64,000 nt of DNA from NCBI RefSeq assembly GCF_001557535.2, contig NZ_CP014310.1, positions 186,001 through 250,000 on the forward strand, given 5' to 3'. Positions 35,777-45,338 of this stretch are shown piece by piece. Under the pieces are notes generated by a model that searched no databases, was not told where the DNA came from, and saw only the letters and a program-made list of their open reading frames with translations. Both the position numbers and the translations under genes were made by a program. Source of the DNA: Burkholderia sp. PAMC 26561. GTDB taxonomy: Bacteria; Pseudomonadota; Gammaproteobacteria; Burkholderiales; Burkholderiaceae. Position 1 is the stretch's first letter; the number at the start of each line of letters is the position of its first letter.

Positions 35777-37063
35777 CTATTGAGCCTCGTCGTACCACGT
35801 ATAGGTTGGTAACGTTGGAATCGACGTGCCCACTTGCAGCGTGATCGACCTATGCGATGTCAACTCTATGTCACCGAGCGCGCCCATGTAACGCCGTACA
35901 TCGCCGTTGTCATTAATGTATGCGACTACGGGCCCCTGCACGCCGGCAACGTTCGTGAGCGTCAGCGGTTCGCCCCATAAATCAAAGAATTTGCCAAGCG
36001 TGAAGTTCTTGACCGTGGGCGTTTCCATATGAACGATGCCCGTGTTGTCGTGCGTATGGGTCTCGTAGTTGCAAGTTGCCGGGATGCCGATGTGCGATGG
36101 CAAAGCCAGTGATTGCGCGTCCTTGTAGATCGCGATATGCGCATGCACGTGGTATGTCTCGACCATGCCTGCCGCACAGATAATTCCATCGATCGTCTGA
36201 CCCGTAGTTCCTCCGGTAGCCGTATCGCCGTCAGGCCAGTAACGGTTGCCAACCGTGCCGCCATAGCTGAGCGTGATGGGCGTCGGATCGAATGGAGGCG
36301 GATCGCTCCAGGCGTAAGTGGGGATCTGCGAGAGCGGCGAGCCGAGCATGATTGTGACTTCGCGGTTTGGAACAAGCGCGATATCTGACAGGTTGCCGCT
36401 GTACTGGATCAACGTGCCGCCATCGTTCACGTAAGTCGTGACTGTGCTCGACGTCACGCCCGCGATGTTGGTATTGGAGAGCGTCTGCCCCCAGACCGCG
36501 AAAAACTGACCGAGCGTGTACGGCGACGCCGGATTTGCCGCCATCCTTACTTTTCCGGTGTTATCGACGGTGTGAACGGGATACACGCAACCCGTCTGCA
36601 ATGCGAGTGTCGGCTCCACGGTCCCGATGCTCGAGGGCAGCGCGAGTAGCTTGCCATCCTGATAGATTGATATATGCGCGTAGTTATAGCTGCTGCCGGC
36701 GACTGTGCACGACAACCCTGCAATGGCCTGTCCCGTACCGCCAGCACTGGTCGAGCCTGCTGGCCACTGTTGCGTCCCGAGCGCGGTGCCGTCGGCGATC
36801 GCAAACTTCGCAGCGAGCGTGGGAGCTTCGGTCGCGTTGGACGGGCTGCTGGCGGATGACGGACTGCTGGCTGTTGTTGGGCTGCTAGCAGTTACTGGAG
36901 CGCTGGCTGGCGTCGCATCGCTTGCTGGCGTTGTCGCGGGTGCGGTCCCGGTTGTCGTGGGACTTGTGGATGTGCTGCTGTTCGAGCCGCCACCTCCCCC
37001 GCACGCACTCAGAAAAAGAGCACCGATAAAAATGGCGTACGGGATCCTGAAGCGATTTGTCAT
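35777..37063 (-). CDS. Two-repeat lipoprotein with Ser/Thr/Pro-rich linker
   Basis: 428 residues. A signal peptide ends in the lipobox LSAC followed by GGGGG. Residues about 27-75 are a low-complexity Thr/Ser/Pro/Ala linker. Then two copies of a roughly 165-residue domain follow. Paired motifs are HTVDNTGKVRM and HTHDNTGIVHM, YTLGQFFAVWGQTLSNTNIA and FTLGKFFDLWGEPLTLTNVA, and TTYVNDGGTLIQY and VAYINDNGDVRRY. The second copy is richer in His (YHVHAHIAIYKD), suggesting metal binding. I do not know the family's function. It is likely anchored to the outer membrane. It stands alone on its strand. Confidence 0.8.
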   Translation of the reverse strand: MTNRFRIPYAIFIGALFLSACGGGGGSNSSTSTSPTTTGTAPATTPASDATPASAPVTASSPTTASSPSSASSPSNATEAPTLAAKFAIADGTALGTQQWPAGSTSAGGTGQAIAGLSCTVAGSSYNYAHISIYQDGKLLALPSSIGTVEPTLALQTGCVYPVHTVDNTGKVRMAANPASPYTLGQFFAVWGQTLSNTNIAGVTSSTVTTYVNDGGTLIQYSGNLSDIALVPNREVTIMLGSPLSQIPTYAWSDPPPFDPTPITLSYGGTVGNRYWPDGDTATGGTTGQTIDGIICAAGMVETYHVHAHIAIYKDAQSLALPSHIGIPATCNYETHTHDNTGIVHMETPTVKNFTLGKFFDLWGEPLTLTNVAGVQGPVVAYINDNGDVRRYMGALGDIELTSHRSITLQVGTSIPTLPTYTWYDEAQ

Positions 37064-37390
37064 AACTTGTCTCTCCGAACTATTTGCGCCAGCGACGACA
37101 CGTATGGCCGATTTCGCTTAGGTATGTTGAGTAATCAAAAAATCTTGGCTGCGGTTGCGCGGATCATTGCATACAGAAATTTCAATAAGCAGATCACTTA
37201 CCAAGTCTTTCAATACAAGGTAAAAAACTCACGCCCGTCTAATCGATCGGCAAGTTAACGTCCACTCCGCTTGCACCCGATTCGGTTCCGCCCTGTCCAA
37301 CCGTTCCGAACAGGGGGCGCTTTTCATTCATGCGCCAGCCGAACATGGAGTCAGCCTGATCGCGTTGTGGCAACAGAACAGGGCGGCCGT
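37064..37390. other. No gene seen
   Basis: About 330 bases upstream of the lipoprotein gene. A GC-rich imperfect hairpin followed by CTTTTC lies near 37293-37325, but I see no gene it would serve. Confidence 0.35.
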
Positions 37391-37594
37391 ATGAGCGCCG
37401 ACGGGAAGAATGTCAATCTCCGAGCGCTCAAGCAGCAGAGCTATTGCAACCATGCTGTCGTCAAACTAGGGACGCCCGTGTTCCTAACTTGGCAGGTCTA
37501 CGGGACGTCGCGGGACTGGTCGCCGGCGATCTTCGTATCCTTTGTCGCGCTCGCAGCAGGATTGACCTTGGTCAGATCCGCTCACGCCGCCTAG
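37391..37594 (+). CDS. Possible small membrane protein
   Basis: A 67-codon frame with one predicted membrane helix (AIFVSFVALAAGLTLV) near its end and no recognisable family. There is no strong ribosome binding site. It could equally be chance or the end of a broken gene. Confidence 0.25.
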   Translation: MSADGKNVNLRALKQQSYCNHAVVKLGTPVFLTWQVYGTSRDWSPAIFVSFVALAAGLTLVRSAHAA

Positions 37595-37743
37595 TTTAAT
37601 TTTTTCCGATACGTGTCGTTAACCAAGAATCTGCGCGGAGGGAAGAGGTTAAGCGGTCATCGTATTCGATCCATAAGCTAACTTCGTTTTCCTGCCATCA
37701 GCGCGTATGGTCGGAACTCTTATTGGCGGGTGACAATGCTTGA

Positions 37744-40161
37744 GAATCCGATGAATTACTCCTTACTTCCGCCGATGCGCAAGCAATGGAGAGAAGCATA
37801 GGGCGAATCGCCTTCGCACCCGACGGCAGCATCCTTCGTGTGAACGAGCGCTTTTTGGAACTCTTCGACTACAAGGGTTGGGAACTCATCGGGCGCAATC
37901 GCAGCATCTTCAAGCCGCTTGCAACAGGCGCAAGCGCGTCGGACGAGATTGATCTGGTCCTCGAAACCGCCGAAGCCTTCTTTGGCGAGATGCAGCAATT
38001 GAAGCGCGATGGCACGTCCTTCTGGGCCGAGGTTTCCTGCATACCGATCGCCGCCGAGGACGGCGCGGTCGGCGAGATCGTCATGCTGGTGCGCGACGTC
38101 ACCAACCGCTTGATGTCGGCCGCCGATGAAGCCGACCAGATCGCCGCCATCAACATCTCGCAGGCCATCATTTATTTCGCGATCGACGGCACAATCCTTC
38201 ACGCCAATGACAAGTTTCTGGACCCGACCGGCTACCGGCTCGATGAAGTCGTCGGCAATCATCATCGGATGTTCATCACTGCCGGCGAGGATCGATCCGT
38301 CTTATGCTGCGTTCTGGGAATATTTGCGGAAGGGTTCGCACGCTTCCGGCGAATATCGACGATTCCGCAAGGACGGGAAGGCCGTCTGGCCGCGTGCAAC
38401 TTACAACCCTATTCTCGACATCGAAGGCCGCCCGTTCGAGATCGTCAAATATGCCGTCGACGTCACGCTGGAGAAGTAGCAGAACGCCTATTTCGAAGGC
38501 CAGATCGCCGCGATCAACAAGTCGCAGAGTGTCGTATCGTTCGACATGGACGGCAATGTGCTCGAGGCGAACGACAACTTCCTGATCCTGATGGCCTACA
38601 CGCTCCGCGAAATTTTCGGCCAGCACCATCGCGTGTTCCTCGACAAGGAAACCGCCGCGCATACCGCTTACGCGCGCTTCTGGTGCGATCTGCGCGAGGG
38701 CAAGTCCTCTCGTCGAAGTTCAGACGCATCGCCGCGAACGGGGCGGAGGTCTGGATCCAGGCGTCCTATAACCCGTCTACGACCTGAACGGCAAGCCCTT
38801 CAAGATCGTCAAGATCGCCACCGACATCACCGCCGACGTTTCGCTCGCGCCGATCTTTCGCGCGCCCAGAAAGAAGTCCAGCACGACCCGGCGACGGGCC
38901 TGCCGAACCGGCTCGGTCTGCGCAAGTTCATGCGTCAGGCGCTTTCGGCGACCGACAGCGAACTCGCGCTCTTTTATCTGGATCTCGATCACTTCAAGCC
39001 AATCAACGATACGTTCGGCCATGATATCGGCGACCTCGTGCTGCGCACCGTCGCGCCCGTCTGACGGGCGAGGTGACGGAGGGTCAGCTCGTCGCGCGGA
39101 TCGGAGGCGACGAATTCGTCGTCGCCGCCTCGAACCTTTCGCGGCCGCAGGTCGTCGAACTCGCGGAACGCCTGATCGAGGCGGTGTCGCAGCCGATCGC
39201 CTACGGTGAGCGGTGGCTCGAGGTCGGTCTGTCGATCGGGATCGCGCTGACGCCGCAAGATACGCTTGAAGAGGACGAGCTCTTCCGCTTTGCCGACGTC
39301 GCGCTCTATCGTTCCAAGGGCAATCAGCGCGGCACCTTCACCTTCTACACTGAAGATGCGGAAACTTCCGCCGAAACCGAGAGGCATCTGGCGCACGACA
39401 TGCCGATCGGGATCAAGGCGCGTGAGTTCGATCTTGCCTGCAGCGTGCGCGTCTGTGCGACGAACGCGATCGCCGTCGAGGTCCAGCCCTGGTGGAACCA
39501 TCCGACGCTCGGACGGCTCGGTACGGAAACCTATCTGCGCGTCGCCGAACAAAGCGGTCTTGTCGTTCCACTCGGAGACTGGATCGTGCGCGAGGCCTGC
39601 AAGCTCGCCGCGCGCCTGGCCGAGATTACCGTTTGCGTGTCCGTCTATCCGAAGCAACTCCTGACCAGCGACTTCGCCGTGACGCTGACGCTGGCGCTGC
39701 GAGAGAGCGGCGTGGACGCGAACCGCCTCGAACTGCGACTCGAACGCGGTACTGCCCGCGTCAACACGGAAAGCCTTCGCGCTGACCTTGCAAAGCTTAG
39801 GGCGATGGGTCTCGATGTCGTGGCTGATAGCGTGCTTGCCGGCGAACACGCGCTTTCGAATCGCGCATCTTGGAGCGTCGACCGGGTGATGGTCGACGCG
39901 CGCCTCGGTGCCATCCTCAAGAGACAGGCCCACCCGCTCGCAGACGAGATCGCCAGGATCGAGGCCGACGATGCGAAATCGACAATCTCTGGAAAGCGGT
40001 GCTTCGAGATTGACGCTAAGGCGGGGCTACGGAGCTTCGTGGTGTTCAATGCGACCAAAACGTCCGACATCGCGGCCGCGGTTCGCGAGACGAACAAGCT
40101 GACGGAAGACTTGCGGGTTGATGACGACGAGGATATTGAGAAGAAAAAAAATGCGGCGTGA
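37744..40161 (+). pseudogene. PAS-PAS-PAS-GGDEF-EAL gene, frameshifted
   Basis: A former cytoplasmic sensor broken by at least three frameshifts and a stop. PAS 1 starts IGRIAFAPDGSILRVNERFL. PAS 2 starts INISQAIIYFAIDGTILHAN, then shifts near 38285 to FWEYLRKGSHASGEYRRFRK and NPILDIEGRPFEIVKYAVDV. TAG at 38477 follows. PAS 3 is QSVVSFDMDGNVLEANDNFL with further shifts near 38705 and 38780. The GGDEF domain is DPATGLPNRLGLRKFMRQAL, a shift, then VARIGGDEFVVAASN. The EAL-like end lacks the motif (VEVQPWW instead of EALLRW) and has AD in place of the DD pair. The part from 39073 is open for 362 codons. It has no upstream start codon in frame. It was probably a diguanylate cyclase with an inactive EAL domain. 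Confidence 0.82.
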
Positions 40162-40460
40162 GCGCACCCGTAGATTAAGGACAAGCGACGTAACAGGCAT
40201 GATTTGCCAAAAGCCGGTAATAGCTAGAAGGAGTGGCCGGATTGTATACTCAAAGACGAGCCACAGAGGTCTCGAGCAGGCAACATGCCGGTTAAAAGTC
40301 GGTTTTGCTTGATGCGGATTAATCAACGGCTACACACTTCGCCAGTCCAACGTCGGACCGGGTTCGGCCAGTTCCAGACGTTCGGTAAGACAGAAAAAGT
40401 CGTTGAGAGTATTCTCGTGGCTCCGATCCATAAGATCGAATCTAAGCGAATGAGCAACTC
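40162..40460. other. No gene seen
   Basis: About 300 bases with no supported open frame or structure. Confidence 0.35.
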
Positions 40461-40867
40461 ATGTCCAACAATGGAATTAGGAATGTCGATTCCGAAGCTT
40501 CAATCCTTTGCTTCTTGAACGAAACGCATCGATTGCATGATTCATGCGTTACATCCGTTGAGTTTAATGATGGACGCTTTGTCGATCAGAACGGGGGTAT
40601 GCATTGCGGGGCCGGCACTAAAGCCAAACTGACCCTGAGCTTGGACAGTCAAATTGGAAAGCCTCCAGCTGAATTCAAATATTCAAATTGATTTTCGCGG
40701 GTGTTTCTCGATTTGAGTACAGCCATGACGCTTCGTACGACGGCTTGATCTTGTCGTGCGAAGTCGCCATTAATGATGGAATGGTGCGTTTTGCATGCAA
40801 TGAGTGGGATAACGAACCTCGCCCTCTAGTTGTCGCCGAATCATTCAGTTACCTTATCGTTAGCTAG
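40461..40867 (+). pseudogene. Small hypothetical gene with one frameshift
   Basis: The first frame gives about 75 residues (SILCFLNETHRLHDSCVTSV, EFNDGRFVDQNGGMHC). A one-base shift near 40685 then restores a 60-codon frame: LIFAGVSRFEYSHDASYDGL, CEVAINDGMVRFACNEWD and VVAESFSYLIVS. Joined they make a compact protein of about 135 residues, typical of small immunity-like accessory proteins, but I do not recognise it. It could be a sequencing error. Confidence 0.5.
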
Positions 40868-41144
40868 GCCAGTGACCTTTCGGGTTAGCCAGCTCTGCGT
40901 AACGTATATATGGCTTGAACGTGCTAGCAACTCTATATCAACGTCAGGCAGAGGTTGAAGCGGGCTCGCGCAACGACCGTTTTTAAGAATACGAGAGTTC
41001 GCTCAGGGTCCGTGTGGAGCCGTCGGTGTCAGGCAGAAACCGGGAAGGTTGAGACACCCAACTCCCTCGCAAAGATCGCCGACAATCGCAGCGGCGTCGC
41101 GCAAGGTCCATATTGTCGAACGTTGTACGGGTTAAATATTTTTG
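40868..41144. other. No gene seen
   Basis: Short spacer with no recognised content. Confidence 0.3.
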
Positions 41145-41468
41145 TTACTCAGTCGTTTCGACCCAAACTTTAATAACTCTACTCGGGTAATCGCGAAGGT
41201 GTGTAACCTCGACGACGTCCCCGACCTTAACGTCCAATGTCGATGGTATATTTATCGAGTCCAAGCCGATTTGCACCGTGATTCGAATATTTGTCGGAGT
41301 TCCGCGCCCTTGAACAATGGAAATTATCATCCCGTGTTCTGTCACTGAAGGACTTTCCTTCAAGTCTCGTGTGACTGCTGACGGAAGCAGGATAAACAAG
41401 TAAAAAACACCAAATGTGCACGCTAAGAGTACGCCGATTGCAAGCTTATTCTGACGGAAAATTTCCAT
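41145..41468 (-). CDS. Small single-pass membrane protein, family A member 1
   Basis: About 107 residues from the ATG giving MEIFRQNKLA; the frame is open upstream and a longer start is possible. One membrane helix (AIGVLLACTFGVFYLFILL) is followed by a soluble domain of about 75 residues, probably all beta, ending VKVGDVVEVTHLRDYPSRV. It is clearly homologous to the gene at 56670. Shared features are the helix, VTR near its end, SVTEHG against TVTEIG, and VKVGD. The function is unknown. A family B gene lies divergently 600 bases away. Confidence 0.6.
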   Translation of the reverse strand: MEIFRQNKLAIGVLLACTFGVFYLFILLPSAVTRDLKESPSVTEHGMIISIVQGRGTPTNIRITVQIGLDSINIPSTLDVKVGDVVEVTHLRDYPSRVIKVWVETTE

Positions 41469-42085
41469 ATTTAATCTGAGATGTCTGGTCTTGCTAGAGC
41501 TTTCTATGTTTGCGATCCTTCTGAAGAGCAGGTCAGTCAGATAGCAGCGAGACCACACTTCGTCGCGACTGCTATCGTAACGGCTTTCTTGGAGGTTTCG
41601 TAAAGCTTCGACTTTTCCATCAAACAAGCGCTACATGAGGCAGATTTCGACCACCAGCGGACGCTCGACGCTGAAAGCTAGATCGCCGACAATCCGATAG
41701 CACAGACAACGGAGAAAAATTCGGATAGCTCGTCGCTCGGGCCTATATGTCGTTGTTTGGGGCGCCGGCACTGATGCCGCCCTTCGATGTTTGGCTAGAC
41801 AAGAAACGATGGGCTCGCAATCAGCCTACGAAATTACAGCGGTCTCGCGATTACCGAACGAAAAGACTACTCCGATTACCTTCAGAAAGTGGGCCGGACG
41901 CCGTAAAAGCATTGGACCACCGGTCTCAACTGGCGTGATGGAATTGGGCAACGTTCCGAATCTCTAGCCCGGAATCTCAGCTCCTCGCCTTCATGGGGAG
42001 CACTCCGCGGTTACATGGAGTCACGCCTATAAAGGTTTGACCTTATCAGGTACATTGCTTTATGAGCCATTGGAGTAGGGGCATG
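41469..42085. other. Divergent spacer between family A and B genes; no gene seen
   Basis: About 615 bases without a supported gene. It should contain the promoters of both flanking genes. Confidence 0.35.
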
Positions 42086-42505
42086 TCCAACAAAAAAGTA
42101 ACGTTTAATTTCTGGGAAAGAAGAAAGCTCGATGCGCACATTTATCTGCTCGAAGTTCTCGGATCGAGGCCACGAGCGCCGCGGGACGTGTTCTGCTTGC
42201 TTATAACGCCGTTCGCAATCGCTGGCGCGATAGCTTTCGTCATCGCAATGCCGAGCTGGCCGATTCGACACAACGCAGCGAACATGCCTCACAAAACCAT
42301 CCAAACGACGGTTGACGACGTTCGTTGGGCTCGACCCGGTCCACGAGGCGGTTTTGGAATAAGTCCACTCGCAGCATTCCGTATAGAAGGCGTACAGGTT
42401 GAATGGTCAGTACCTAGTTCCGTGCATCGCGGAGACAAAGTCACGGTGACCTACGCAGTCGATACTGATGGACGAGTTCTTATCGTGAAGATAGCCCCAT
42501 CGTAA
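42086..42505 (+). CDS. Small single-pass membrane protein, family B member 1
   Basis: 139 residues. The start giving MSNKKVTFNF is supported by GGAGTAGGGG just upstream. A membrane helix (LLITPFAIAGAIAFVIAM) follows a basic N-terminal segment, then a soluble domain with WARPGPRGGFG, AFRIEGVQVEW and GDKVTVTYAVDTDGRVLIVK. It is homologous to the gene at 57234, which has WLRPGPKGGF, VFRVEGQDVEY and VFYVVDRQGRIFVK. The overall layout resembles family A. The function is unknown. Confidence 0.65.
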   Translation, partial: SNKKVTFNFWERRKLDAHIYLLEVLGSRPRAPRDVFCLLITPFAIAGAIAFVIAMPSWPIRHNAANMPHKTIQTTVDDVRWARPGPRGGFGISPLAAFRIEGVQVEWSVPSSVHRGDKVTVTYAVDTDGRVLIVKIAPS

Positions 42506-42604
42506 AACCGTCTGTGTACAGCCGTAATGGGTCGTCGAGTTGATGCACGCTAAGACATACTCGCGCGTCGGTCTGTAGTTGTAACCTTTTCCAGTAACCC
42601 CGTC

Positions 42605-43435
42605 ATGCGCCCTGTTCACTTCCTCTTTTGTCCGTCAGGTGCCGGTAGCCTGCGTTACGCACTCTCTCAGAGCGGGCCGTCACCAGAGGTTCTTACGCTA
42701 TTCGATGACTTGAGCTTCGGCCCGCTCAATCCAAAACGTAGAGCGGAATGGTGGCGAGAGAATTTTGACGACGAGGATAAGAACGATCACGAAGACACGA
42801 TTTCTAGGCTTGAAGCTCGGTTTTGGACAATGGCTTCTTCTGTTGAAGTCGAGCCGATAGTGTGGGTCAATCGAACCTCTCCGCAGGAACGGACTGGGCT
42901 TCTAGCATTCATCGTCAACACGGGTGGACGTCCGTTCCGGCTTATAGATGTGACAGACATCAAGTTTCAAGATTCCTACCAAGCGGGGTTGGCGAGCCCA
43001 ACGTCCATCGGTAGCTTCTTACCTCGCACACTGTCTGAGATATTGCGGAATAACGAACCAGCTTTTGCAGACCCTCGTCTGGTTCAGGAATCGCTCGCAG
43101 ATTGGGAGCGACTCATGGAAGAGGATGCAATCCTTCGTATTGTCGATGCAAACGGACAATTGGTCTCTGTATCGGATGACTACTTCGATAGATGGATTCT
43201 TCGGTTCGTCGGAGACCAATGGACTCGGGCGAATCGCGTAGTTGGCGAAGCTCTTGACGCTTATCACCGCGAGTTCCGTCGCAGCATCGGTGACTTATTC
43301 CCGTCGCGTCGTTTGCAACTGCTCGCAGAGGCATCGATAGTGGAAGTCAAGGGCACGCTGGGCGTTCTTCACGAGTACAGCGTCAGGCTTCCGCATCGCA
43401 TATTCACGGACGATTCGCACAATGCTCTCGATTGA
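42605..43435 (+). CDS. DUF1835/DUF3658-type protein
   Basis: 276 residues, predicted cytoplasmic. The N-terminus HFLFCPSGAGSLRYALSQSG followed by LFDDLSFGPLNP is the DUF1835 pattern. The C-terminal half (DWERLMEEDAILRIVDANGQ, VGEALDAYHREF) fits the DUF3658 part that usually follows. The biochemical role of these domains is not established. The gene is complete and stands between the family B gene and the IS91-type element, so it is probably old flanking DNA. Confidence 0.7.
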   Translation: MRPVHFLFCPSGAGSLRYALSQSGPSPEVLTLFDDLSFGPLNPKRRAEWWRENFDDEDKNDHEDTISRLEARFWTMASSVEVEPIVWVNRTSPQERTGLLAFIVNTGGRPFRLIDVTDIKFQDSYQAGLASPTSIGSFLPRTLSEILRNNEPAFADPRLVQESLADWERLMEEDAILRIVDANGQLVSVSDDYFDRWILRFVGDQWTRANRVVGEALDAYHREFRRSIGDLFPSRRLQLLAEASIVEVKGTLGVLHEYSVRLPHRIFTDDSHNALD

Positions 43436-43566
43436 CATCGTCGACGTATCACCAGCGATGAGCATTTTTCCTCGGCAGGTCATGGCTTACCGTGCAGACT
43501 GCCCATGCGCTGATGACCGCGATTGAGCGTCCGCTTTTTGCTTATGTTAGAAGTCCATAGTGGGTC

Positions 43567-43601
43567 CCGGGTGCTGCCGATCACTGAAAGGCAGCACCCG
43601 G
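43567..43601. repeat. Perfect 12-bp hairpin before the recombinase gene
   Basis: CCGGGTGCTGCC and GGCAGCACCCGG with an 11-base loop, about 130 bases before the recombinase start. It may mark the end of the IS91-type element, which uses hairpins at its ends, or be a terminator without a T run. Confidence 0.6.
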
Positions 43602-43729
43602 CCAGAGGACTAAACCGCTCGCGCGGTAGGCCCTCCGTTTGAGGCATGTGGTTTTTCGGAAGGACCCGGCTTGATTTCCTATGTTGATTGATGAGGCGAT
43701 CCGCCTCGTTACTCGACAGGAGCCGAGCC

Positions 43730-44605
43730 ATGACGACATCCACCGAAGTTATCAGCCCGTTACGCCAGCGCATGATGGACGACATGCGGATGCGTCGCCT
43801 CGCGCCGACCACGCAATCCAACTACCTTCGCGTCGTACGCGAGTTCACAGTCTTCCTCGGACGCTCGCCCGACACCGCGACCGTTGAGGAATTGCGACGC
43901 TACCAGTTGCATCTAGTTGACCGCGGCGTGTCGCCAGTCTCTCTAAACGCCGCGATTACCGGGTTGAAGTTCTTCTTCGGCACCACGCTCGGTCAAGAAG
44001 CATTAATGGCCAAGATGCGTCCGATTTATCTCCCGCGCACTTTGCCCGTCATCCTCAGTCGCGATGAAGTGGGTCGACTGATAGCAGCAGCCAGTAATCT
44101 CAAGCATCAGACGGCGCTCGCCGTTGCTTATGGGACCGGATTGCGCGCCAGTGAAGTGGCAGCCCTGAAGGTCGGTGACATCGACAGCCAGCGCATGACG
44201 CTGCGCGTTGAACAGGGCAAAGGTCAGAAGGATCGATACGCCATGCTCTCGCCGATCCTGCTTGAGCGGCTGCGGGTCTGGTGGCGAGTGGCTCGAGCCC
44301 AAGGCAAGATGCTCGACGGCGGCTGGCTCTTTCCCGGGCTCAACCCGATTGAATCTCTCAGCACCCGTCAACTCAACCGGGCGATCCATGCGGCCGCCGA
44401 GGCCGCCGGAATCGACAAGCGCGTGTCCATGCACACTTTGCGCCATAGCTTTGCCACTCATCTACTGGAACAGAAGGTCGATATCCGCGTGATTCAAGTC
44501 ATGCTTGGGCACAAGAAGCTTGAGACCACAGCGCTTTATGCCCAGGTCGCCACCGATATTCTGCGTGAGGTGATCAGCCCTCTTGAGGGTTTGAATCGCG
44601 AATAG
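43730..44605 (+). CDS. Tyrosine recombinase linked to an IS91-type element
   Basis: 291 residues, Xer-like. The N-terminal SAM-like domain starts LRQRMMDDMRMRRLAPTTQS. The catalytic residues are Arg in YGTGLRASEVAALKVGD, Lys in QGKGQKDRYAM, HxxR in SMHTLRHSFATHLLE, His in VMLGHKKLE and Tyr in TTALYAQVATDI, so it should be active. AGGAG lies upstream of the ATG. The IS91 transposase begins 10 bases after its stop, a pairing known from IS91 relatives in Burkholderia and other proteobacteria. Its role in transposition is unclear. Confidence 0.88.
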   Translation: MTTSTEVISPLRQRMMDDMRMRRLAPTTQSNYLRVVREFTVFLGRSPDTATVEELRRYQLHLVDRGVSPVSLNAAITGLKFFFGTTLGQEALMAKMRPIYLPRTLPVILSRDEVGRLIAAASNLKHQTALAVAYGTGLRASEVAALKVGDIDSQRMTLRVEQGKGQKDRYAMLSPILLERLRVWWRVARAQGKMLDGGWLFPGLNPIESLSTRQLNRAIHAAAEAAGIDKRVSMHTLRHSFATHLLEQKVDIRVIQVMLGHKKLETTALYAQVATDILREVISPLEGLNRE

Positions 44606-45338
44606 GTCGCCTTCGTGGTGCATCGCGCGCTCGAGGTAGCCGACGTCTTTCGCTCTCTTGGCCCAACGTGGCGGCAATCCGCTAACCTGAGCCTGGGACA
44701 ACTGAAGGTCATGTCGGCGATCGAACAGTGCCGCAGCGCGGCGCTGGGAGGGCACGTGCTGCTCTGCGAAGGGTGCGCCGACGTCGTGATCGCCTACAAC
44801 TCATGTCGCAATAGACATTGTCCAAGGTGCCAGGCTACCGCTGCGCGCCGATGGCTTGAAGCGCGTGAGGCAGATCTCCTGCCCGTCGAGTACTACCACG
44901 TCGTCTTCACGCTGCCGGCTGCGATCAGCGCGATTGCGTATTACAACAAGGCCGTCATCTACGGGCTGCTGTTCGATATCGCAGCCGAGACGTTGCGCAC
45001 TATCGCGGCCGATTCGAAGCATCTCGGGGCACAGATTGGCGCCACGCTCGTCCTGCATACCTGGGGCTCCGCGCTCACGCATCATCCCCATGTGCATGGC
45101 ATCGTTCCCGGTGGTGGGTTGTCGCCGGACCGAAGCCGGTGGCTAGCTTGCAAGCCAGGTTTCTTCCTTCCAGTGCGCGTACTCTCGCGCCTGTTCTGCA
45201 GACGCTTCCTCGAAGAGCTGGAGGCCACCTGTCGCCGGGGTCAGTTGCGTTTCTTCGGCCAATACGCCGAGCTCAACGATTTCACAGCCTTCACACAACG
45301 GAAGTTTTCAAGCTAGTTGTCGCCTCGACGCATGAGAT

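Noticed and set aside
37293..37325. Imperfect GC-rich hairpin followed by CTTTTC, considered as a terminator
   Set aside because: The stem has mismatches and no gene ends before it on the plus strand.
41997..42012. A 16-base word, GGAGCACTCCGCGGTT, occurs here and at 47734-47749
   Set aside because: One shared word of this length is expected about by chance among all pairs in 64 kb, and the flanks do not match.
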